In this document: positions 56,030 to 64,000 of the stretch, one piece after another
How positions within the stretch are numbered: position 1 is the stretch's first letter
Layout of the letters: every line of letters begins with the position of its first letter
NCBI GenBank assembly: GCA_023458595.1
Contig: JAEWYT010000057.1
Coordinates: 62,001 to 126,000, forward strand
DNA length: 64,000 bases
DNA from: Pseudomonadota bacterium
Lineage (GTDB): Bacteria; Pseudomonadota; Alphaproteobacteria; Rhizobiales; Tepidamorphaceae
Direction of reading: 5' to 3'
Position numbers and translations under genes: made by a program
Notes under the pieces: generated by a model
Told to the model about the DNA's origin: nothing
What the model saw: only the letters and a program-made list of their open reading frames with translations
Databases searched by the model: none

Positions 56030-56228
56030 ATTTCTCACTGGACGCGGACGGCGTCGATTTCGATACATGGCTGTACACCGGGTTGCGGGGCCGGCCCCCA
56101 ACGGCCTCATCGATCGGGTGGGGGTGGGGATAAGCCGGCTTGCATAGGGTAAGCCCCCGGGATGCCGGCCTGTGGTAAACGGCGGGGCGTCTTGCGCCCC
56201 GCCGCCCCGCCTGACCAGGGAGCACGCA

Positions 56229-56630
56229 ATGATCCGACCGTTTCACCTCCTTCTCCTTGCCGCGTTTGCCGTCGGCCACACGCCGGAACTCAGCGCACAG
56301 ACGCGCGAGGTGGTGCATTTCGCCGCCGGCAATGACAATGCAGCCGTAGAGGGATCGATCACCGGCCACGAGTATCGCGACTACATCCTGGGCGCGCGCG
56401 CCGGCCAGACCATGGGTGTGTCGCTGATTACCGAGGGCAGCGCGTACTTCAACATCCTGCCGCCGGGAAGCGACAACGTCGCGATCTACAACGGTTCGAT
56501 CGACGGTCCCGACGCCGTCAACATCAAGCTGCCCGCGGACGGCGACTACACGATCCGTGTCTACCTGATGGGCGACGCCGAGGACAGCAACAAGACCGTC
56601 AAATACATGGTCTCGATGGTGGTCATGTAG
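56229..56630 (+). CDS. Small secreted protein, PliG/PPC-like beta-sandwich
   Basis: A 133-residue protein. A signal peptide (residues 1-23, ending ELSAQ) is followed by a compact beta domain with GQTMGVSLITEGSAYFNILPPGS and a C-terminal ADGDYTIRVYLMGDAEDSNKTVKYMVSM. The GDYTIRVY block resembles g-type lysozyme inhibitors and pre-peptidase C domains. A role in protecting peptidoglycan is plausible because a peptidoglycan transpeptidase follows 42 bases later. Confidence 0.6.
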   Translation: MIRPFHLLLLAAFAVGHTPELSAQTREVVHFAAGNDNAAVEGSITGHEYRDYILGARAGQTMGVSLITEGSAYFNILPPGSDNVAIYNGSIDGPDAVNIKLPADGDYTIRVYLMGDAEDSNKTVKYMVSMVVM

Positions 56631-56672
56631 AGCCGGCACGGCTCGATCGGGCGGACAGGGAGTGAGACTGCA

Positions 56673-57674
56673 ATGAAACAATCGCTTCTTTCAGCGATCG
56701 ACAGGCGGCGTTTCCTGGTCGGCGCCGGGGCCGGGATCGTCACGTTCGCGGGGTTCGAGGTCGTCGCCCAAGAGGTCATGAAGGCGGCGAGCGATCTGAA
56801 GCCCGGCGAATACACCTGGCATCCCGATCGCCAGCCGGAAGGACCTGTCGCGGTGGTCGTGTCGATCCCCGACCAACTCGTCCACGTCTATCGCAACGGC
56901 ATCCGCATCGCGGTGTCGACCTGCTCGACCGGCAAGTCCGGGCACTCGACGCCGACCGGCGTGTTCGTGGTGCTGCAGAAAGACAAGAACCATCATTCGA
57001 GCACGTACAACAACGCGCCGATGCCGAACATGAACAGGCTCACGTGGTCGGGCATCGCGCTGCACGCGGGCAATCTGCCGGGATATCCGGCCTCGCATGG
57101 CTGCGTGCGGCTGCCGTTGGACTTCTCCGCGAAGCTCTTCGGGATCACGCATCTCGGCACGCCGGTGATCATTGCCGGCGCGAGTTCCGACCCCTGGGAG
57201 CTGAAGCATCCAGGCATGGTGCTGAGCGGCTATGCCGAGCACGAGTTCGAGGATGTCGAAGCCTCGCTGGAAGACAAGAAGCATCCCTCGGACTGGGTGG
57301 CTGCGGAAACCTATCCGATCACCTCGATCATCGCATCGGGGGCGGACCGGCGGATCATGCTGGTCGAGAACGGCACTGTGATCCGCGAGGACGAGGTTGC
57401 GATCGTCGGCGAGGGGCCGCTCGGCAATCACGTGCTGGTCTTGCGCGGCAGCGACGCGACGGTGAAAGGCCTGCACTGGCTCGCCATCAGTCACCATGCC
57501 GACCAGACCGGCGGCGCCGCGCCGGAGGAGAACGTCGTCGAGCGCGTGCGGACAGGCAACGAATTCATCGCACAGATGCGCAGCCGCATGCATCCGGGCC
57601 TGGTCATGGTGCTGACGGACGCGCCGCTGCATCCCGACACGCGCAGCGGACAGGATTTCGTGATCATGTCCTGA
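56673..57674 (+). CDS. L,D-transpeptidase (ErfK/YbiS/YkuD family)
   Basis: A 333-residue exported enzyme. The N-terminus has DRRRFLVGAGAGIV, resembling a Tat signal. The YkuD domain (about 57-170) holds H131 and SHGC at 141-144, with the catalytic C144. The C-terminal half (180-333) has a conserved pattern of unknown function. It is the third peptidoglycan-related protein in the window and is placed between a PliG-like and a LysM-like protein. Confidence 0.85.
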   Translation: MKQSLLSAIDRRRFLVGAGAGIVTFAGFEVVAQEVMKAASDLKPGEYTWHPDRQPEGPVAVVVSIPDQLVHVYRNGIRIAVSTCSTGKSGHSTPTGVFVVLQKDKNHHSSTYNNAPMPNMNRLTWSGIALHAGNLPGYPASHGCVRLPLDFSAKLFGITHLGTPVIIAGASSDPWELKHPGMVLSGYAEHEFEDVEASLEDKKHPSDWVAAETYPITSIIASGADRRIMLVENGTVIREDEVAIVGEGPLGNHVLVLRGSDATVKGLHWLAISHHADQTGGAAPEENVVERVRTGNEFIAQMRSRMHPGLVMVLTDAPLHPDTRSGQDFVIMS

Positions 57675-57733
57675 CCTTGTGCCACGGACACCCCGCGCCG
57701 GCGGGAATTCTTTAAGCAAATTAGGAGATCCCA

Positions 57734-59818
57734 ATGAGTTCCATGATCAGCCGGCCCGTCTTGGCCGCCGTCGTACTCGGCGGTTTCGCCGCCTTTGCCG
57801 CCCCCGCGCAGGCGCGGGTTGAAGCGGGCATGCTCACCTGCGAAGTCAGCGGCGGGTTTTCGCTCATCTTCAGCTCGCCGCGCGACCTGCACTGCGTTTT
57901 CTACAAATCCAACGGGCTGACGGAAGCGTATGGCGGGCGGCTGCGCGAGGTCGGCATAGATATCGGCGCAACCGGAGCCGGCGTCATCGCCTGGAGCGTC
58001 GTCGCCGAGTCGAACGAGGTGCCGCCGGGGGTCCTGACGGGCACCTATGCCGGCGCGGAGGCGGGCGGCACGGTGCTGATCGGCGCGGAGGGCAGGGTCC
58101 TCATCGGCGGATCCAACAAGACGATCGCCTTGCAGCCGCTGAGCGTCGAGGGGAACGTCGGGCTCAATCTCGCCGTCGGCATTGCGTCGATGGAGCTTCG
58201 TCCGCTGTTCCAGGCAACCGCATATGCCGCGCCGGTACGGATGCCGGCGGTCGGTCACGGATACGATGCCGTGCCGGCCGCCCAGCAGGCGCCGCACTAC
58301 GGTTGCGGCTCCTACACGCATCTGGCGCGCGGACAGACGATCTTCGGAGTCGCCCATGCGTGCGGTGTCACCGTCGAAGCACTGCTCGATGCCAATCCGC
58401 AAATCACGAATGTCCGCAACATCAGCGCCGGCGCGCTGATCCATGTGCCGAGCCATGTCGGTCATCACGCCGCGAGCCCCTGCGGCGACCGCGCGATCGT
58501 TCAGGAGGCTGAATCGCTCGAACATCTGGCATGGCGATGCGGGGTCACGCTTCATGCCCTGCTCGTCGCCAACCCGACGCTTAGGGACATGGCGCAGTTC
58601 GAGCCGGGCCTCGTCGTCGCCGTCCCCGAACGGACGGCGCCCCCATCCGGCGCGCCCGTGCGGTACGCCGCGAACGAAACCCAGCTCGAACCCGTCGTCG
58701 TCGACGCGAGACCGAGTGCCGGCGCATCCGGTTCGTCCCGGTCGCGGCCCGCGACCATCGATCCGGGCCAGGAGCGGGCCTGCGTGGCAGAGCTGGCGGA
58801 CACGGTCGGCATCGGCATGGACCGGGTCCGGGTCACGGCACGCGATGTGGCCGCCAGCGGCGATGCGCTCTTCTATCTCGACGCCGCGGGGAACCGGGCC
58901 GTCTGCGAGGTCGACCGCGCCTACAACGTGCGCGGGTTGAAGCGCACCGGCTCGGCAGTCGCGGCCAATTCGGCAAGAACCTCCGCTCCGGCTTCGGGCT
59001 CCGCCCCGGCGGCGGGCTCGATCGTCGAACGCGTCTGTCTCGAGGCCGTCGCCAAGGAGACCAATGAACGCAACGTGACGGTGCTGAGCAACGAGTTTTC
59101 GCAGGCGAACTCGCTGGTCATGGTCGGCGTCGGCGCGCAGCGTGCGCCCTGGCGCTGCCTTGTCTCCAACAACGGCGTGATCGCCGAGCTGCTGTTTGCC
59201 GGAAACGACGGTGACGGCGTGCAGACGGCCGACAATCAGAGCGGCCGGGCGCAGAAGGAACAGGTCGCCGAGAGGGACATGGGCCGGTTCTGCGCGGGCG
59301 CGGCGGCAGAGGAATTCAAAGTGAGCCCGCGGGATATCGCGACCCTGCCGGTCGAGGCGGCGGGCCATGGCGGGCATGTCGTCTACGGGCAGTTTCCGCC
59401 GGACGGCCAGGACGTTTCCACGTTCGAGTGTCACTTCACCGCGAACGGGGTGCTCAGGAACGTTCGCCTGACCAGCGACAGCCGCCGCGCGAGCGCCGAC
59501 ACGGGAGGAGACGCGAAGGTCCCCGGAACCGACTACAACGCGACCGGGGAGGTCCCGTGCTCGATGAGCAAGGCCGGGGCGGTGGGGTCGTGCCCCTTCG
59601 GCGTTCAGCGCGAGGGCAACGGATCGGGCATCGTGACGATAACGAAGCCCGATGGCCGGACCCGCGGCATATTCTTCGAGAACGGCAAGGCCATCGGGTA
59701 CGACGAGAGCCAGGCCGATCGCGGAGAATTCAGAGCGTCGAAGCAGGGCGACATGACGACCGTGCACATTGGCGCGGAGACCTACAGCATTCCCGACGCC
59801 GTAATCTACGGGGGCTGA
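57734..59818 (+). CDS. Multi-domain secreted protein with DUF992, two LysM-like units and repeats
   Basis: A 694-residue protein with signal peptide (1-28). Domains in order: DUF992 (about 29-157, LTCEVSGGF...DLHCVFY); two LysM-like units (190-239 and 250-299, each with a Cys pair and xANPxxxxxxxxxGxxxxVP); three copies of a Cys-containing repeat (347-403, 432-490, 515-581: C at start, V..., C, then xxGVxxxxx); and a C-terminal domain (601-694) with VPCSMSKAGAVGSCPFGVQREG and YSIPDAVIYGG. This suggests a peptidoglycan-associated periplasmic scaffold. Function unknown. Confidence 0.7.
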   Translation: MSSMISRPVLAAVVLGGFAAFAAPAQARVEAGMLTCEVSGGFSLIFSSPRDLHCVFYKSNGLTEAYGGRLREVGIDIGATGAGVIAWSVVAESNEVPPGVLTGTYAGAEAGGTVLIGAEGRVLIGGSNKTIALQPLSVEGNVGLNLAVGIASMELRPLFQATAYAAPVRMPAVGHGYDAVPAAQQAPHYGCGSYTHLARGQTIFGVAHACGVTVEALLDANPQITNVRNISAGALIHVPSHVGHHAASPCGDRAIVQEAESLEHLAWRCGVTLHALLVANPTLRDMAQFEPGLVVAVPERTAPPSGAPVRYAANETQLEPVVVDARPSAGASGSSRSRPATIDPGQERACVAELADTVGIGMDRVRVTARDVAASGDALFYLDAAGNRAVCEVDRAYNVRGLKRTGSAVAANSARTSAPASGSAPAAGSIVERVCLEAVAKETNERNVTVLSNEFSQANSLVMVGVGAQRAPWRCLVSNNGVIAELLFAGNDGDGVQTADNQSGRAQKEQVAERDMGRFCAGAAAEEFKVSPRDIATLPVEAAGHGGHVVYGQFPPDGQDVSTFECHFTANGVLRNVRLTSDSRRASADTGGDAKVPGTDYNATGEVPCSMSKAGAVGSCPFGVQREGNGSGIVTITKPDGRTRGIFFENGKAIGYDESQADRGEFRASKQGDMTTVHIGAETYSIPDAVIYGG

Positions 59819-59957
59819 CGGCCGCCGCGGCACGGTCCGCCTCGGGCCGCTCGCCGGAGCGACAGGGCAGACCGCCGCCAGGTGATGGCCGGTCGCCACC
59901 GTCACGCAGACGCGGTGGCGGCCGGCTTGCCTCGAGGCTTCGGGAGGGAAGGGCACC

Positions 59958-60251
59958 ATGTTCGCCAAGCGGTTGTGCCGGATCGTGCTTGTCGCCTTTG
60001 CGGCGGTCTACGGCGTTGCCCTGGTGCTGCTTTTGATCGGCACGTTCGGCCTGTTCGGGAACGAGCCCGATCCCCTGGCGGCCGTGTTCCTGATACCCTT
60101 GGGGTTGCCGTGGAACCGGATGCTGGACGCGATTCCGGAACCATGGCTGCCGTGGCTTGCGGCCCTGGCGCCTGCGGTCAACTTCGCGATACTGCTCGGC
60201 CTGTGCCGGATCGCGCGGGGCGGCCGGCAGGCCGGCGCCGCCGATCGCTGA
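59958..60251 (+). CDS. Small membrane protein
   Basis: A 97-residue protein with two hydrophobic segments (about 8-30 and 66-87) separated by a Pro-rich stretch (GNEPDPLAAVFLIPLGLPWNRMLD). No family recognised. It starts 139 bases after the large secreted protein and may be co-transcribed with it. Confidence 0.55.
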   Translation: MFAKRLCRIVLVAFAAVYGVALVLLLIGTFGLFGNEPDPLAAVFLIPLGLPWNRMLDAIPEPWLPWLAALAPAVNFAILLGLCRIARGGRQAGAADR

Positions 60252-60335
60252 TGTCCCGGCGGCGGGCACGAAGCCGCCGGAGAATGCGTTTTCGGCGTCT
60301 CTTCGCCGGGCTCTTGCCGGCCGACGTGCCGCACG

Positions 60336-61229
60336 CTAGGCCCGGTACCTGATCGCTTCGACGAACCGGGCGAAGGCCGGCGACGCCAGACGCCGGTTCG
60401 GGTAATAGAGGTGGTACCCCTGCACGTTGCCGCACCAGTCGCTTAGAACCACGCCCAATTGGCCGGTTTCGACATACGGTCTTGCGAGGTCTTCGGGAAC
60501 GTAAGCGAGGCCGAGACCGTCGACGGCGGCCTGCAGCACCGGCACGACGCTGTCGAAGGTGAGTTGGCCGCTGACCCTGACATCAAGTTCGCCCCCGCTC
60601 TTCTCGAACTCCCAGGCATAGAGACCGCCGGCAGAGGAAAGGCGCAGATTGATGCACTTGTGGTTGGTCAACTCGCCCGGATGATCGGGTGGCGAGCGCC
60701 GCGTGAAATAGTCGGGTGCGCCAACGACGACGAACCGCCAGTCCGGACCGATCCGCACCGCGACCATGTCCTTGCTGATCGACTCGCCGAGCCTGATACC
60801 GGCATCGAAACGCTCTCCGACGATATCGACGAAACCGTTGTCGATGGACACCTCCACATTGATGTCGGGGTACCGAGGCAGGAATTTCGCCAGCCTCGGC
60901 CGCAGAATCGTCTCGACGGCATGTACTCCTGACGTGATGCGGACAGTGCCCGACGGCTTGTCGCGCAATTCGCTCAAGGAGTCGATTTCGGCCCGGATCT
61001 GCTCGAAATGCGGCGCGATCGATCGATAGAGCCGTTCGCCCGCCTCGGTCGTTGCCACGCTCCGGGTCGTCCTCGTCAGCAGGCGCAAACCAAGCCGCTC
61101 CTCGAGACCGCGGACGGTGTGGCTGATCGCCGACGCGGATACTCCAAGCTTGGCGGCGGCTCTTGTGAAGCTGCGCTCGTTGGCAACGGCAATGAACGCC
61201 TTCAGTTCGCTCAGTTCGTCGCGCGCCAT
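60336..61229 (-). CDS. LysR-family transcriptional regulator, divergent from the cupin operon
   Basis: A 297-residue regulator. The HTH is in SFTRAAAKLGVSASAISHTVRGLEERLGLRLLTRTTRSV (about 19-57), followed by an effector domain. It is of the group that controls neighbouring SDR/tautomerase genes. It is divergent from the cupin gene (106-base gap), so it probably controls that operon and itself. A TGAAC-N11-GTTCA inverted repeat lies 3 bases before its start. Confidence 0.9.
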   Translation of the reverse strand: MARDELSELKAFIAVANERSFTRAAAKLGVSASAISHTVRGLEERLGLRLLTRTTRSVATTEAGERLYRSIAPHFEQIRAEIDSLSELRDKPSGTVRITSGVHAVETILRPRLAKFLPRYPDINVEVSIDNGFVDIVGERFDAGIRLGESISKDMVAVRIGPDWRFVVVGAPDYFTRRSPPDHPGELTNHKCINLRLSSAGGLYAWEFEKSGGELDVRVSGQLTFDSVVPVLQAAVDGLGLAYVPEDLARPYVETGQLGVVLSDWCGNVQGYHLYYPNRRLASPAFARFVEAIRYRA

Positions 61230-61232
61230 TGC

Positions 61233-61253
61233 TGAACTCTGCTCAATAGTTCA
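61233..61253. promoter_or_regulatory. Candidate LysR operator, TGAAC-N11-GTTCA
   Basis: A perfect inverted repeat with 5-base arms and an 11-base spacer stands in the divergent region, beside the LysR start. It fits the dyad geometry of LysR boxes. Its closeness to the regulator start suits autoregulation. Confidence 0.4.
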
Positions 61254-61335
61254 TGCAAATTATAGGTCCTAATCGGATAGCGCAGCCAGGCCTAAATAGT
61301 CCGCACCGGCACTAACGGCGGAAAGGACAAAAGCC

Positions 61336-61731
61336 ATGGAAATCATTCGGGCAGACAGCCGCCAGACAGGTCCCGGACCGGCCGACTGGTTCACCGGTTC
61401 GGTTCAGGTCGAGATGCTCTTCAACCAATTCGACAAGAGCCGTGTCCAGGGCGCGAACGTGACCTTCGAGCCGGGCGCGCGCACGGCATGGCACACGCAC
61501 CCGCTTGGACAGACCCTGATCGTCACGTCCGGCCTTGGGCGTGTCCAGCGCTGGGGCGGACCAATCGAAGAAATTCATCCCGGCGACGTGGTCTGGTTCG
61601 CGCCGGGCGAAAAGCACTGGCACGGGGCCGCGCCGGAATCGGCAATGAGCCATACGGCCATCCAGGAGGTGCAGAACGGCAAGACCGTGGACTGGATGGA
61701 GAAGGTGTCCGACGAGCAATACGGCGCCTGA
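61336..61731 (+). CDS. Cupin-domain protein
   Basis: A 131-residue single cupin. The metal motifs are [21 protein letters not shown] (two His, one Gln/Glu position) and the second cupin motif [10 protein letters not shown]. It resembles small cupins encoded with carboxymuconolactone/tautomerase-type genes. First gene of a three-gene operon with an SDR and a tautomerase, controlled presumably by the divergent LysR protein. The substrate is unknown. Confidence 0.85.
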   Translation: MEIIRADSRQTGPGPADWFTGSVQVEMLFNQFDKSRVQGANVTFEPGARTAWHTHPLGQTLIVTSGLGRVQRWGGPIEEIHPGDVVWFAPGEKHWHGAAPESAMSHTAIQEVQNGKTVDWMEKVSDEQYGA

Positions 61732-61769
61732 TTCCGGCTCCCAACACGGAGATGCGGGTAGGAACAACC

Positions 61770-62513
61770 ATGATCAAAGACAAAGTCGTGATTATCACCG
61801 GCGCATCGTCGGGAATCGGCGAGGCGACCGCGAAATTGCTCGCGAGCAGGGGCGCCAAGGTCGTCCTTGGCGCGCGACGCGAAGACAAGCTGAAGCAAAT
61901 CGCAGACGAGATCGGCAAAGGCGGCGGTCAGGCCGTCTACCAGGTGCTGGACGTCACCAAGCAGTCCGACAACGACGCCATCGTCAAGCGTGCCAAAGCC
62001 TCATATGGCGGCGTCGACGCCATTTTCCTGAACGCCGGTCTTATGCCGAGCAGTCCGCTCTCGGCCCTGAAGACCGACGAGTGGCACGCGATGGTCGACG
62101 TCAATATCACGGGTGTCCTGAACGGCGTCGCGGCCGTGCTGCCGACATTCATCGCGCAGAAATCCGGACACGTCCTTGCAACCTCGTCGGTCGCGGGGCT
62201 CAAGGCCTATCCGAACGCCGCGGTCTATGGCGGCACGAAATGGTTCGTGCGCGACTTCATGGAGGTGCTCCGGATGGAATCCGCCATGGAGCAGACGAAC
62301 ATACGTACCGCCACGATCTATCCCGCCGCGATCAACACGGAACTGCTGGATACGATAAGCGACAGGCAGACGTCCGATGCGATGCACGGCCTATACGCCG
62401 CATTCGGCATCTCGCCGGACCGGATCGCCGATGTCGTCGCCTACGCGCTCGACATGCCCGAGGACACAACCGTCAGCGAGTTCACCGTCGGGCCGGCGAG
62501 GCAGCCCTGGTAG
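61770..62513 (+). CDS. Short-chain dehydrogenase/reductase
   Basis: A 247-residue classical SDR with TGASSGIGEA (residues 11-20), FLNAGLM, a catalytic Ser in ATSSVAGL and Y/K in AAVYGGTKWF. The start at 61770 has an AGGA 6 bases upstream. The protein ends in GPARQPW, typical of the SDR group found with cupin and tautomerase genes. The substrate is unknown. Confidence 0.88.
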   Translation: MIKDKVVIITGASSGIGEATAKLLASRGAKVVLGARREDKLKQIADEIGKGGGQAVYQVLDVTKQSDNDAIVKRAKASYGGVDAIFLNAGLMPSSPLSALKTDEWHAMVDVNITGVLNGVAAVLPTFIAQKSGHVLATSSVAGLKAYPNAAVYGGTKWFVRDFMEVLRMESAMEQTNIRTATIYPAAINTELLDTISDRQTSDAMHGLYAAFGISPDRIADVVAYALDMPEDTTVSEFTVGPARQPW

Positions 62514-62549
62514 GCGCAGGCGACGACGCCGAAGCACAGGAGAACCGCA

Positions 62550-62777
62550 ATGCCGCACGTCATCGTCAAGCTCTGGCCCGGAAGGACCGAAGCGCGGAAG
62601 CAGGAACTCGCCGAAGCCGTCATCAAGGAGGTGATGCAGATCCTCGACTACGGCGAGGCCTCCGTGTCGGTGTCTTTCGAGGAGATCGACCCGGCGCGCT
62701 GGCGCGATGAGGTCTATCTGCCCGACATCGTCGGCCACCCGAACCGGCTTTATAAGAAGCCGGGATATACGATGTGA
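62550..62777 (+). CDS. 4-oxalocrotonate tautomerase family protein
   Basis: A 75-residue tautomerase. The N-terminal Pro (after Met removal), in [13 protein letters not shown], is the catalytic base of the superfamily. It is the last gene of the cupin-SDR-tautomerase operon and may act on an enol product. A GGAGAA ribosome site precedes the ATG. Confidence 0.85.
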   Translation: MPHVIVKLWPGRTEARKQELAEAVIKEVMQILDYGEASVSVSFEEIDPARWRDEVYLPDIVGHPNRLYKKPGYTM

Positions 62778-62895
62778 GGAGCAGGAGCGGCGGACCCCGT
62801 CATCGCGCCACGCGAGGGCATCGACGCGGGGTGCTTCGGGCCGAGAGCTAAAAACAGGAGTGACCGGCAGGCACGACGGCCCTGCCCTCTACCCC

Positions 62896-63552
62896 CTAAA
62901 ACTCCACCTCCAGCTCGATGATCTCCTCCGGCTCCGCCAGCGCCCCCTCCGTCCACTCCTGCATCAGCGGCCAGGCGAACACCGTCTCGCAATAGGCCTG
63001 GAGCGCCGGCTCCAGCTCCACGGCATAGGTGCGGAAGCGGGTGCAGACGGGGGCGTACATGGCGTCGGCCGCCGTCGGCGCCTTGCCGAACAGGAAGGGG
63101 CCGCCGGAGGCGTCGAGGCACTCGGTCCAGATCGCCCTGATGCGCTCGACGTCGGGGCGGGCGCCGGAGAAGATCTTGAAGCTCTGGTGGCGGGCCCTGA
63201 GGTTCATCGGCAGCGCGGAGCGCAGGTTGTAGAAGCCCGAATGCATCTCGCCGGAGACGGCGCGGGCATGGGCCCGGGCGGCCTGGTCCTTCGGCCAGAG
63301 GCCGGCCTTCGGGGCGACCTCGTTGACGTACTCGGCGATCGCCAGCGTGTCCCAGACCGTCACCTTGCCGTGCGTCAGGCGCGGCACCAGCACGGAGGGG
63401 GAGAGCAGGAGCAGCTCCTGACGGGTGTCGGGATCGTCGATGTCGACGCCCTGTTCCTTGAAATCGAGCCCGGCCATGCGGCACAGGAGCCAGCCGCGCA
63501 GCGACCAGGACGAGTAGTTCTTCGATGAGATCGTGAGCGTCGCCGCGGCCAT
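62896..63552 (-). CDS. Glutathione S-transferase family protein
   Basis: A 218-residue GST. The thioredoxin-like N-terminal domain opens ISSKNYSSWSLRGWLLCRMAG, followed by VPRLTHGKVTVWDTLAIAEYVNE, the cis-Pro and glutathione-binding Asp/Thr block, and an all-helical C-terminal domain. The ATG at 63552 fits the fold start. Divergent from phaZ with TGC-motif DNA between the two genes. Confidence 0.86.
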   Translation of the reverse strand: MAAATLTISSKNYSSWSLRGWLLCRMAGLDFKEQGVDIDDPDTRQELLLLSPSVLVPRLTHGKVTVWDTLAIAEYVNEVAPKAGLWPKDQAARAHARAVSGEMHSGFYNLRSALPMNLRARHQSFKIFSGARPDVERIRAIWTECLDASGGPFLFGKAPTAADAMYAPVCTRFRTYAVELEPALQAYCETVFAWPLMQEWTEGALAEPEEIIELEVEF

Positions 63553-63612
63553 TGCCTGGGAAATCCCCCCTTCGCCGGCGCGGGATGGCGCGCCTTCCGC
63601 GTTTATCTTCTC

Positions 63613-63657
63613 GCAATGCAAAAAAATTCGCACTAGATTTTTTGCAGTGCGGCATCG
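63613..63657. promoter_or_regulatory. Paired TTTTTGCANTGC motifs between GST and phaZ
   Basis: Plus strand 63639-63657 carries TTTTTGCAGTGCGGCATCG, one base different from 26290-26308. On the minus strand, 63626-63613 reads TTTTTTTGCATTGC, the same core inverted. The pair sits 16 bases before phaZ. It fits the TGC-rich recognition type reported for the PHB regulator PhaR/AniA. Confidence 0.5.
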
Positions 63658-63672
63658 AGAGGGGAGAAGGCG

Positions 63673-64000
63673 ATGCTCTACCAGACCTACCAGTTCCACG
63701 ACGATCTCGTCGCGCCGATGCGGATCATGGCGCGGGCGGTCGGCTACGACCCCGACCGGGCGGGCTGGGGGTCGGGCGCGGGCGGCATGGGCGCGGCGGG
63801 TATCGGCGCGGCGGGCGTCGGCGCGTTGGGGCGGCGGGTCGCGGCGAGCCTCGAGATGATCTCCCGCTTCGAGCTCAGCCATACGCGGCCGGACTTCGAC
63901 ATCACGCGTGCGCGGGTCGGGGGCCGCGACGTGGCGGTGACGATGGAGGTCGCCCGCGACCTGCCGTTCGGCAAGCTTCTGCATTTCAGGAAGGACATCG
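63673..64000 (+). CDS. phaZ: Intracellular polyhydroxyalkanoate depolymerase, N-terminal part (3' truncated by window)
   Basis: The first 109 residues of a PhaZ-type intracellular PHB depolymerase: MLYQTYQFHDDLVAPMRIMAR, a Gly/Ala-rich insert (AGGMGAAGIGAAGVGALG), then the FELSHTRPDFDITRARVGGRDVAVTMEVARDLPFGKLLHF block. The lipase box lies beyond the window. GGGGAGAAGG precedes the ATG. A pair of TGC motifs directly upstream suggests PhaR control. It degrades stored PHB. Confidence 0.82.
   Translation, partial: MLYQTYQFHDDLVAPMRIMARAVGYDPDRAGWGSGAGGMGAAGIGAAGVGALGRRVAASLEMISRFELSHTRPDFDITRARVGGRDVAVTMEVARDLPFGKLLHFRKDI

Noticed and set aside
59882..60352. A 156-codon frame overlapping the small membrane protein
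   Set aside because: Arg/Gly-rich shadow composition; the 97-residue frame with two hydrophobic helices is the better candidate.

Overview
The window comes from a high-GC alphaproteobacterium, almost certainly of the order Hyphomicrobiales (Rhizobiales). The evidence is an acpXL-lpxXL cluster for very-long-chain acyl lipid A, cpdR, a GapR-type DUF2312 gene, DUF1036/DUF992/DUF882/DUF459 genes, a zinc-free L36, a CtrA-type box, and the palindromic CTCTCCCGC/GCGGGAGAG repeats common in this group. Genes fill most of the window on both strands. It opens inside hemH and closes inside a PHA depolymerase gene.

Layout. 1-4.5 kb: hemH end, PPK2 kinase, SPFH/NfeD membrane pair, and a PomAB-like stator pair. 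4.6-9.2 kb: envelope sugar genes kdsD, galU and galE plus an outer-membrane barrel, with a perfect CtrA box in the kdsD/barrel promoter region. 9.4-16.9 kb: a DUF459 SGNH protein and gltBD. 17.4-20.4 kb: a bufferin-type RiPP metallophore operon with two tandem precursors, an MNIO oxidase (DUF692), a DUF2063 partner and a DoxX protein. 20.5-27.9 kb: threonine aldolase, a palindromic repeat cluster, a heat-shock hsp20 gene with an apparent RpoH promoter and ROSE-like leader, a lipase, hisN, an MFS transporter, a candidate MmgR-like sRNA, hutG and cpdR. 27.9-28.7 kb: a low-GC two-gene module with a PARP-like ADP-ribosyltransferase signature. 28.7-34.8 kb: the lipid A very-long-chain acyl cluster (acpXL, fabZ, two ketosynthases, fabG, adh, lpxXL). 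35-49.5 kb: tRNA-Val, rpmJ, TPR protein, pyk and glycerate kinase, EamA exporter, a second N-formylglutamate amidohydrolase, DUF1244, gapR, two cell-wall enzymes, a sigma-54 response regulator and an M3 peptidase. 49.5-51.7 kb: an ABC1 kinase and a LOG-family protein. 51.7-62.8 kb: an accessory-looking block with an IS3 transposase remnant, a P2-type ATPase, two LysR regulators, secreted envelope proteins and a cupin/SDR/tautomerase operon. 62.9-64 kb: a glutathione transferase and phaZ.

The most interesting points are: (i) the double-precursor bufferin operon with a strong hairpin between the precursors; (ii) the ART-like toxin-style module; (iii) an 18-of-19-base motif shared by the sRNA promoter and the phaZ leader, consistent with common control by the PHB regulator PhaR/AniA; (iv) a ketosynthase in the lipid A cluster that has lost its catalytic Cys and one His, suggesting a chain-length-factor partner; (v) a secreted protein with DUF992, two LysM-like units and three copies of an internal repeat. 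All calls were made by reading the sequence; no database search was run.
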